From: Pseudomonas chlororaphis
Lineage (GTDB): Bacteria; Pseudomonadota; Gammaproteobacteria; Pseudomonadales; Pseudomonadaceae
Reading direction: 5' to 3'
DNA: 64,000 bases
Assembly (NCBI RefSeq): GCF_001921865.1
Contig: NZ_MSCT01000013.1
Span: 62,001 to 126,000 of the forward strand
Position numbers and translations under genes: made by a program. The notes beneath the pieces are model-generated. The model made no database searches and was not told where the DNA came from. It was given only the letters and a program-made list of their open reading frames with translations. How positions within the stretch are numbered: position 1 is the stretch's first letter; each line of letters starts with the position of its first letter. Below are positions 58,166 through 64,000 of this stretch, piece by piece.

Positions 58166-58966
58166 ATGAAACACGCCCGCATCCGTTATCAAGGCCAGGT
58201 CCACGACGTCGTGGTCAACGCCCCCAACAGCGTGCAACTGGCCGACGGCCGCGTGCTCGCCGAAGACCAGGTCGAGTGGCTGCCGCCGGCCACCGGCAGC
58301 ATGTTCGCCCTGGGCCTGAATTACGCCGACCATGCCGCCGAACTGGCCTTCTCGCCGCCGACCGAGCCGTTGGCCTTCGTCAAGTCCCCCGGCACCTACA
58401 CCGGCCACAACCAGGTCACCTGGCGCCCGGACAACGTTGCCTACATGCACTACGAGTGCGAGCTGGTGGCGGTGATCGGCAAGACCGCGCGCAACGTCAA
58501 GCGCGAGGACGCCCTGGACTACCTGGCCGGCTACACGGTGTGCAACGACTACGCGATCCGCGACTACCTGGAAAACTACTACCGGCCCAACCTCCGGGTG
58601 AAGAACCGCGACGCCACCACCCCGGTCGGGCCGTGGATCGTCGACGTCGCCGACGTGCCCGAGCCGAACAAGCTGAAGCTGCGCACCTGGGTCAACGGTG
58701 AGCTGCGCCAGGAAGGCACCACGGCCGACATGATCTTCGACATCCCCTACCTGATCGAATACCTGTCCAGCTTCATGACCCTGCAACCCGGCGACATGAT
58801 CGCCACCGGCACCCCGGAGGGCCTGTCCGACGTGGTCCCCGGCGACGAGGTGGTGGTCGAGGTCGAAGGCGTCGGCCGGCTGGTCAACCGCATCGTCAGC
58901 GAGGCGGACTTCTTCAGGATCAAGGCACAACACGACTCGCAACTCGCGGCCAAGGAGCACGCATAA
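58166..58966 (+). CDS. hpaG2: HpaG2, homoprotocatechuate-pathway isomerase/decarboxylase, C-terminal half equivalent
   Basis: Predicted 266-residue FAH-fold enzyme. The metal-binding acidic residues are in HYECELVAVIGKTARNV, with FALGLNYADHAAEL, PLAFVKSPGTYTGHNQ, GYTVCNDYAIRDYLENYYRPNLRVKNRD and MIATGTPEGLSDVVPGDEVVVE, all typical. It probably holds the decarboxylase or isomerase activity complementary to HpaG1. AAGGAG lies at 58155-58160. Its TAA stop is directly followed by the hpaE ATG. Confidence 0.9.
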   Translation: MKHARIRYQGQVHDVVVNAPNSVQLADGRVLAEDQVEWLPPATGSMFALGLNYADHAAELAFSPPTEPLAFVKSPGTYTGHNQVTWRPDNVAYMHYECELVAVIGKTARNVKREDALDYLAGYTVCNDYAIRDYLENYYRPNLRVKNRDATTPVGPWIVDVADVPEPNKLKLRTWVNGELRQEGTTADMIFDIPYLIEYLSSFMTLQPGDMIATGTPEGLSDVVPGDEVVVEVEGVGRLVNRIVSEADFFRIKAQHDSQLAAKEHA

Positions 58967-60427
58967 ATGATCAAACACTGGATCGACGGCCGCGAGGTCG
59001 AAAGCCAAGACGTCTTCACCAACTACAACCCGGCCACCGGCGAGGCCATCGGTGAAGTCGCCAGCGGCGGCGCCGAAGAAATCGCCCAGGCGGTGGCGGC
59101 CGCCAAGGCCGCCTTTCCGAAGTGGGCCAACACCCCGGCCAAGGAACGGGCGCGGCTGATGCGCAGGCTGGGCGAGCTGATCGACCAGAACGTGCCGCAA
59201 CTGGCGGAACTGGAAACCCTCGACACCGGCCTGCCGATCCACCAGACCCGCAACGTGCTGATTCCGCGGGCCTCGCACAACTTCGACTTCTTCGCCGAGG
59301 TTTGCACCCGCATGGATGGCCACAGCTATCCGGTGGACGACCAGATGCTCAACTACACCCTGTACCAGCCGGTCGGTGTCTGCGCCCTGGTGTCGCCGTG
59401 GAACGTGCCGTTCATGACCGCCACCTGGAAGACCGCGCCGTGCCTGGCGCTGGGCAACACGGCGGTGCTGAAGATGTCCGAGCTGTCGCCGCTGACCGCC
59501 AACGAGCTGGGGCGCCTGGCCCTGGAAGCCGGCATTCCGGCCGGCGTGCTGAACATCGTCCAGGGCTACGGCGCCACCGCCGGCGACGCCCTGGTGCGCC
59601 ACCCCGACGTGCGAGCGATCTCCTTCACCGGCGGCACCGCCACCGGCAAGAAGATCATGCAGACCGCCGGGCTGAAAAAGTACTCCATGGAGCTGGGCGG
59701 CAAGTCGCCGGTGCTGATCTTCGAGGACGCCGACCTCGAACGCGCCCTCGACGCCGCGCTGTTCACCATCTTCTCGCTGAACGGCGAACGCTGCACCGCC
59801 GGCAGCCGGGTCTTCATCCAGGAAAGCGTCTACCCGCAATTCGTCGCCGAATTCGCGGCCCGCGCCAAGCGGCTGATCGTCGGCGACCCGACCGACCCCA
59901 AGACCCAGGTCGGCTCGATGATCACCCAGGCCCACTACGACAAGGTCACCGGCTATATCCGCATCGGCATCGAAGAAGGCGCCACCCTCCTCGCTGGCGG
60001 CCTGGAACGCCCGGCCAACCTGCCGGCGCACCTCGCCCGCGGCCAGTTCATCCAGCCGACGGTGTTCGCCGACGTGAACAACAAGATGCGTATCGCCCAG
60101 GAAGAGATCTTCGGCCCGGTGGTCTGCCTGATCCCGTTCAAGGACGAAGCCGAGGCCCTGCAACTGGCCAACGACACCGAATACGGCCTGGCCTCGTACA
60201 TCTGGACCCAGGACATCGGCAAGGCCCACCGCCTGGCCCGCGGCATCGAGGCCGGCATGGTGTTCATCAACAGCCAGAACGTGCGCGACCTGCGCCAGCC
60301 GTTCGGCGGGGTCAAGGGCTCCGGCACCGGCCGCGAAGGCGGCGAGTACAGCTTCGAGGTGTTTGCCGAGATCAAGAACGTCTGCCTCTCCATGGGCAGC
60401 CACCACATCCCGCGCTGGGGCGTGTAA
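58967..60427 (+). CDS. hpaE: 5-Carboxymethyl-2-hydroxymuconate semialdehyde dehydrogenase
   Basis: Predicted 486-residue NAD-dependent aldehyde dehydrogenase that oxidises the ring-cleavage product of homoprotocatechuate. The catalytic Cys is in NGERCTAGSRVFI and the general-base Glu in YSMELGGKSPVLIF. The NAD site is seen in FTGGTATGKKIM, and the C-terminal EIFGPVVCLIPF and PFGGVKGSGTGREGG are standard. Length matches HpaE. It begins at the base after the hpaG2 stop, so it is coupled. It is followed by a REP element and hpaD. Confidence 0.94.
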   Translation: MIKHWIDGREVESQDVFTNYNPATGEAIGEVASGGAEEIAQAVAAAKAAFPKWANTPAKERARLMRRLGELIDQNVPQLAELETLDTGLPIHQTRNVLIPRASHNFDFFAEVCTRMDGHSYPVDDQMLNYTLYQPVGVCALVSPWNVPFMTATWKTAPCLALGNTAVLKMSELSPLTANELGRLALEAGIPAGVLNIVQGYGATAGDALVRHPDVRAISFTGGTATGKKIMQTAGLKKYSMELGGKSPVLIFEDADLERALDAALFTIFSLNGERCTAGSRVFIQESVYPQFVAEFAARAKRLIVGDPTDPKTQVGSMITQAHYDKVTGYIRIGIEEGATLLAGGLERPANLPAHLARGQFIQPTVFADVNNKMRIAQEEIFGPVVCLIPFKDEAEALQLANDTEYGLASYIWTQDIGKAHRLARGIEAGMVFINSQNVRDLRQPFGGVKGSGTGREGGEYSFEVFAEIKNVCLSMGSHHIPRWGV

Positions 60428-60451
60428 AGAACAGGTACTGTTGCCGGTGTA

Positions 60452-60510
60452 TGTAGGAGCGAGCTTGCTCGCGATGGCGCAACGACTGACAAGGCACCAT
60501 CGCGAGCGGG
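60452..60510. repeat. REP with truncated partner between hpaE and hpaD
   Basis: TGTAGGAGCGAGCTTGCTCGCGAT is followed after about 25 bases by ATCGCGAGCGGGA, a partner cut short. It lies inside the hpa operon. Confidence 0.8.
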
Positions 60511-60541
60511 AACCCAAGGCTCCCGCGCCAGCGCCCCACAG

Positions 60542-60549
60542 AACAATAA
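60542..60549 (+). promoter_or_regulatory. Hfq/Crc-type motif before hpaD
   Basis: AACAATAA fits AANAANAA and lies four bases before the CAGGAG ribosome site. Confidence 0.6.
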
Positions 60550-60566
60550 CGATCAGGAGAAGCACC

Positions 60567-61424
60567 ATGGGCGAAGTCGTCATGGCCGCCAAGGTCTGCC
60601 ACGTACCATCGATGTACCTGTCCGAACTGCCGGGCAAGCACCACGGCTGTCGCGAAGCGGCGATTGCCGGGCACAAGGAAATCGCCCGCCGCGCCCGCGA
60701 GCTGGGGGCCGACACCGCGGTGGTGTTCGACGTGCACTGGCTGGTCAACAGCGGTTACCACATCAACTGCGGCGAGCACTTCAACGGCACCTACACCAGC
60801 AACGAACTGCCGCACTTCATCAAGAACATGGACTACGACTACGGTGGCTGCCCGGAGCTGGGCGAACTGATCGCCGCCGAGGCCAATGCCGCCGACGTGC
60901 GCACCCTCGCCCACAACATCCCCAGCCTGGAGTTGGAGTACGGCACCCTGGTGCCGATGCGCTACATGCACATGGGGGTACCGCCGCAGCAGCATTTCAA
61001 GGTGATCTCCATCGCCGCCTGGTGCGCCTGGCACAAGCTCGAAGACAGCTTCACCTTCGGCGCCGCGGTGCGCCGGGCCATCGAAAAAAGCGACCGCAAG
61101 GTCCTGGTGCTGGCGTCCGGCTCGCTGTCGCACCGTTTCTCCGACGACCGCGTGGCCGAGGCCAACATCCATAACTGGACCCGCGAATTCGACAAGCAGG
61201 TCGACCTGCGCGTGGTCGAGTTGTGGCAACAGGGGCGTTTCCGCGAGTTCTGCTCGATGCTCCCGGACTACGCCGAACACTGTTTCGGCGAAGGCAAGAT
61301 GCACGACACCGCCATGCTCCTGGGGGTGCTCGGCGGCCCCGAATACAACCGGCCGGCGGAAATCGTCACGCCGCCTTTCGGCAGCTCCGGCACCGGCCAG
61401 ATCAACGCCATTTTCCCGCTCTAG
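60567..61424 (+). CDS. hpaD: 3,4-Dihydroxyphenylacetate (homoprotocatechuate) 2,3-dioxygenase
   Basis: Predicted 285-residue extradiol dioxygenase of the LigB (class III) type, which opens the ring of homoprotocatechuate at the meta position. Iron ligands are expected from H in KVCHVPSMYLSELPG and H in VVFDVHWLVNSGYHINCGEH, with acidic partners downstream. NELPHFIKNMDYDYGG, LEYGTLVPMRYMH, VLASGSLSHRF and GEGKMHDTAMLLGVLGG match E. coli HpaD (HpcB). The start at 60567 is set by the CAGGAG site eight bases upstream; the open frame before it is REP sequence. Confidence 0.93.
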   Translation: MGEVVMAAKVCHVPSMYLSELPGKHHGCREAAIAGHKEIARRARELGADTAVVFDVHWLVNSGYHINCGEHFNGTYTSNELPHFIKNMDYDYGGCPELGELIAAEANAADVRTLAHNIPSLELEYGTLVPMRYMHMGVPPQQHFKVISIAAWCAWHKLEDSFTFGAAVRRAIEKSDRKVLVLASGSLSHRFSDDRVAEANIHNWTREFDKQVDLRVVELWQQGRFREFCSMLPDYAEHCFGEGKMHDTAMLLGVLGGPEYNRPAEIVTPPFGSSGTGQINAIFPL

Positions 61425-61500
61425 ACGCATCGCCCACCTCGCCCAGCCAGCCCTGAAAACCAGGGCCGGCCGCCGAAGGTTCGCCTGCAAGGAGGATCAC

Positions 61501-61890
61501 ATGCCGCATTTCATCGCCGAATACACCGACAACATCGAACAGGCCGCCGACCTGCCGGCGCTCTTTACCAAGGTCCACGAGTACCTGGGCGCCAGCGGCG
61601 TGTTCCCGCTGGGCGGCATCCGCAGCCGTGGCGTGCGCCTGGACACCTGGCGCATGGCCGACGGCAAGCACGACTACGCCTTCGTCCATATGCGCCTGCA
61701 GGTCGGCGCCGGGCGCGACCTGGCCACCCGGCGCCAGGTCGCCGAGGAACTGTTCGAGATCATCAAGGCGCACTTCGCCGAACTCCAGGCCCAGCGCCTG
61801 CTGGCGCTGTCGTTCGAGATGAGCGAGCTGGATGCCGAGCTGAACTTCAAGCACAACAACGTGCACGAGTTCCTCAAGCAGCACTCCTGA
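61501..61890 (+). CDS. hpaF: 5-Carboxymethyl-2-hydroxymuconate delta-isomerase
   Basis: Predicted 129-residue tautomerase-fold enzyme. After removal of Met the catalytic Pro1 is exposed (MPHFIAEYTDNIEQ). RVRLQVG-like RLQVGAGRDLATRRQVAEELFEIIKAHF and LALSFEMSELDAELNFKHNNVHEFL match HpaF (HpcD). It isomerises the acid made by HpaE. AAGGAGG lies seven bases before the start. It ends before a palindromic repeat and hpaX. Confidence 0.93.
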   Translation: MPHFIAEYTDNIEQAADLPALFTKVHEYLGASGVFPLGGIRSRGVRLDTWRMADGKHDYAFVHMRLQVGAGRDLATRRQVAEELFEIIKAHFAELQAQRLLALSFEMSELDAELNFKHNNVHEFLKQHS

Positions 61891-61892
61891 CC

Positions 61893-61996
61893 TGTAGCCG
61901 CTGCCGCAGGCTGCGAAAAGGCTCGAAGAGCCTTCCTGCAAGCTCAAGAGCACGACTGCTTCGCAGCCGGGCGCAGCCTTCGGCAGCGGCTACAGG
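61893..61996. repeat. TGTAGCCGCTGCCG palindromic repeat between hpaF and hpaX
   Basis: TGTAGCCGCTGCCGCAGGCTGCG faces GGGCGCAGCCTTCGGCAGCGGCTACAGG. It lies inside the hpa operon and starts two bases after the hpaF stop. Confidence 0.87.
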
Positions 61997-62014
61997 GTGC
62001 TGAGCCTTATCGAC

Positions 62015-62026
62015 AAAAACAATAAA
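62015..62026 (+). promoter_or_regulatory. Hfq/Crc-type motif before hpaX
   Basis: AAAAACAATAAA precedes the AGAGA ribosome site; the ATG is 13 bases on. It is very like the kguT and porin sites. Confidence 0.65.
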
Positions 62027-62038
62027 GAGATCCCGCCC

Positions 62039-63346
62039 ATGCCCAGCCCTACCCTTGCCGTGGCCAATGCCCCGGAGGCCAGCGACACCTACCGCCGGAT
62101 CACCTGGCGGCTGATGCCCCTGCTGTTCACCTGCTACATCTTTGCCCACCTGGACCGCATCAACATCGGTTTCGCCAAGCTGCAAATGACCCAGGACCTG
62201 GGGTTCAGCGACAGCGTCTACGGCTTCGGCGCAGGGCTGTTCTTCATCGCCTACGCGCTGTTCGGCGTGCCCAGCAACCTGGCCCTGGACCGGGTCGGCC
62301 CGCGGCGCTGGATCGCCAGCCTGATGCTGGTCTGGGGCCTGCTGTCCAGCGGCATGCTGCTGGTGGACAACGCCGCCGGCTTCTACCTGCTGCGCTTCCT
62401 GCTGGGGGTGGCCGAAGCCGGTTTCTTCCCCGGCATCCTGGTGCTGCTCAACCGCTGGTTCCCGGCCAGCCGCCGCGGCCAGGTGACCGCGCTGTTCGCC
62501 ATTGCCGTGCCCATGGCCGGGGTGATCGGCGGGCCGCTGTCGGGCTGGATTCTCGAGAGTTTCCACGACCTGGGCGGTATGCGCGGCTGGCAATGGATGT
62601 TCCTGATCGAAGGCCTGCCGGTGGTGTTCCTCGGCCTGGTGGTGCTCAAGGCGCTGCCGGAAAGCATCGACAGCGTCGGCTGGCTGAGCGCCGAGCAGAA
62701 ACAGCAAGTGCACGCAGCCCTGAGCGAGGAAGAACGGCACAAACCCATCACTCATTTCTCCGGCATTCTCAAGGACCGCCACGTCTGGCTGCTGGTGTGC
62801 ATCTACTTCGCGGTGATGCTGGCGGTCAACACCATCGCCTTCTGGATGCCAACCCTGATCCACCACGCCGGCATCGCCCGCGACAGCAGCGTCGGCATGC
62901 TCAGCGCCCTGCCGTACCTGGCCGGCTGCCTGTTCATGATCGGTGTCGGCCGTTCCTCCGACCGCCTGCGCGAACGGCGCTGGCACCTGAGCGTGCCACT
63001 GCTGATGGCGAGCTTCGGCCTGATCGTTGCCGGCTTCGCCCCGGACAACGCCTGGCTGGTAATGGCCGGGCTGCTGGTGGCCGGCATGGGCGCCAGCGCC
63101 GCGCTACCGATGTTCTGGCAACTGCCGCCGGCGTTTCTCGCCAGCAACACCCAGGCCGCTGGCATCGCCCTGATCAGCTCGTTCGGCAGCATCGCCGCCT
63201 TCCTCGCGCCCTACCTGATCGGCGTGGTCCGCGACGCCACCCAGAGCGCCAGCCTCGCCCTGTATGCCCTGGCCCTGCTGATCGCCGGCGGCGCCTGGCT
63301 GGTGCTGCGGGTGCCGGCCCTTATCGTCAATCCCCAGGAGAAATAA
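62039..63346 (+). CDS. hpaX: 4-Hydroxyphenylacetate permease (MFS)
   Basis: Predicted 435-residue inner-membrane transporter of the ACS group of [36 protein letters not shown] is the typical first helix region; [26 protein letters not shown] is the motif A region; [23 protein letters not shown] and [17 protein letters not shown] follow. Its place between hpaF and hpaH fits HpaX, the 4-hydroxyphenylacetate importer. An A-rich Hfq/Crc-type site lies at its start. It ends 2 bases before hpaH. Confidence 0.9.
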   Translation: MPSPTLAVANAPEASDTYRRITWRLMPLLFTCYIFAHLDRINIGFAKLQMTQDLGFSDSVYGFGAGLFFIAYALFGVPSNLALDRVGPRRWIASLMLVWGLLSSGMLLVDNAAGFYLLRFLLGVAEAGFFPGILVLLNRWFPASRRGQVTALFAIAVPMAGVIGGPLSGWILESFHDLGGMRGWQWMFLIEGLPVVFLGLVVLKALPESIDSVGWLSAEQKQQVHAALSEEERHKPITHFSGILKDRHVWLLVCIYFAVMLAVNTIAFWMPTLIHHAGIARDSSVGMLSALPYLAGCLFMIGVGRSSDRLRERRWHLSVPLLMASFGLIVAGFAPDNAWLVMAGLLVAGMGASAALPMFWQLPPAFLASNTQAAGIALISSFGSIAAFLAPYLIGVVRDATQSASLALYALALLIAGGAWLVLRVPALIVNPQEK

Positions 63347-63348
63347 CC

Positions 63349-64000
63349 ATGCTCAGCCCCTCGGACATCCAGCAGGCCGCCGCCCGCCTCGATCATGCCG
63401 AACGCAGCCGGGAACAGATCGCCCAGCTGTCGCTGGCGTTTCCCGGCATCACCGTCGAAGACGCCTACGCCATCCAGCGCAGTTGGGTGGAACGCAAGAT
63501 CCGCGACGGGCGCAAGCTGGTCGGGCACAAGATCGGCCTGACCTCGCGGGCCATGCAAGTGTCGTCGAACATCACCGAACCGGACTTCGGCGCCCTGCTG
63601 GACGACATGCTGTTCGAGGAAGGCAGCGACATTCCGTTCCAGCGCTTTATCGTGCCGCGGGTCGAAGTGGAGCTGGCGTTCATCCTCGGCAAGCCGCTCA
63701 AAGGCCCGAACTGCACGCTGTTCGACGTGCTCGACGCCACCGAGTGGGTGATCCCGGCCCTGGAGATCATCGACGCGCGCATCCAGCAGGTCGACCCACA
63801 GACCCAGGCCACGCGCAAGGTGTTCGACACCATTTCCGACAACGCCGCCAACGCCGGCGTGGTCATGGGCGGACGCGCCGTGCGCCCGGGCGATATCGAC
63901 CTGCGCAAGGTGCCGGCGGTGCTGTACCGCAACGGCGTGATCGAGGAGTCCGGGGTCTCCGCGGCAGTGCTCAACCACCCGGCCAAGGGCGTGGCCTGGC
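63349..64000 (+). CDS. hpaH: 2-Oxo-hept-4-ene-1,7-dioate hydratase, partial (cut by window end)
   Basis: The first 217 residues of an enzyme that hydrates 2-oxohept-enedioate late in the homoprotocatechuate pathway. It closely follows E. coli HpaH (267 residues): [110 protein letters not shown] and [25 protein letters not shown]. About 50 residues remain beyond the window. The metal-binding acids are in RVEVELAF and the Glu of ALEIID. CCAGGAG lies eight bases before the ATG. hpaI (aldolase) is expected next. Confidence 0.94.
   Translation, partial: MLSPSDIQQAAARLDHAERSREQIAQLSLAFPGITVEDAYAIQRSWVERKIRDGRKLVGHKIGLTSRAMQVSSNITEPDFGALLDDMLFEEGSDIPFQRFIVPRVEVELAFILGKPLKGPNCTLFDVLDATEWVIPALEIIDARIQQVDPQTQATRKVFDTISDNAANAGVVMGGRAVRPGDIDLRKVPAVLYRNGVIEESGVSAAVLNHPAKGVAW

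Noticed and set aside
57410..60748. Very long minus-strand open frame (over 1100 codons) opposite hpaG1-hpaE
   Set aside because: It is the shadow of GC-rich plus-strand genes; its translation is repetitive in Gly, Ala, His, Gln, Arg and Val with no family motif, and the plus-strand genes are certain.
1..64000. Toxin-antitoxin, restriction, phage-defence or insertion-sequence genes
   Set aside because: I checked the gene products in order and found no nuclease, transposase, integrase, methylase-restriction pair or toxin-sized gene pair.

Overview
The window looks like a chromosomal segment of a Pseudomonas species, most likely from the P. fluorescens complex (P. protegens or P. chlororaphis-like). 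The reasons are very high GC coding DNA, many TGTAGGAGCGAG-type REP pairs between genes, and recognisable Pseudomonas loci: the 2-ketogluconate (ptxS-kgu) block, the 4-hydroxyphenylacetate (hpa) pathway, sfnG and aruH. Species assignment is inference. I see no tRNA, rRNA, insertion sequence, prophage or CRISPR array.

Layout. 0-8.6 kb: tail of a receiver-domain protein, a glycosyltransferase, an AraC regulator, the iron-uptake operon efeU-efeO-efeB-efeM behind a Fur-box-like site, and an MFS exporter. 8.6-21 kb: housekeeping and sulfur genes, namely phosphatidylserine synthase (pssA), a TetR regulator with a SnoaL-like gene, divergent sfnG and a DszC-like flavoenzyme (each behind a sigma-54-like promoter), yfcA, nudC with a dienoyl-CoA isomerase, a methyltransferase, pncA, and an OmpR/RstB-like two-component pair. 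21-28 kb: a two-gene RND efflux pump divergent from that pair, a DUF1345 membrane protein, and an AraC-LysE pair. 28-36 kb: an orphan quaternary-amine binding protein with a carboxylesterase, then ptxS-kguE-kguK-kguT-kguD with two perfect PtxS operators. 36-39 kb: aruH and a chemoreceptor.

39-64 kb is a catabolic island. hpaB-hpaC hydroxylate 4-hydroxyphenylacetate to homoprotocatechuate. hpaA-hpaG1-G2-E-D-F-X-H at the right end carry out meta-cleavage and uptake; hpaH is cut by the window edge. Between them lie two clusters whose substrates I cannot name: LuxR / outer-membrane channel / MFS / HDAC-like amidohydrolase (42-46.4 kb), and AraC / cupin dioxygenase / MFS / alcohol dehydrogenase / OprB-type porin / GMC oxidoreductase (46.7-54 kb). 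These are the best candidates for an undescribed pathway. A MarR-GNAT fusion and a DUF1176 protein follow.

Across the window, A-rich AANAANAA motifs typical of Hfq/Crc targets sit at the translation starts of at least eight transport or catabolic genes, which suggests one carbon-catabolite-repressed regulon. Two repeat families fill most gaps: REP pairs (TGTAGGAGCGAG...) and a larger palindromic element (TGTAGCCGCTGCCG...CGGCAGCGGCTACAG) that twice occurs as a tandem array with a period of about 155 bp.
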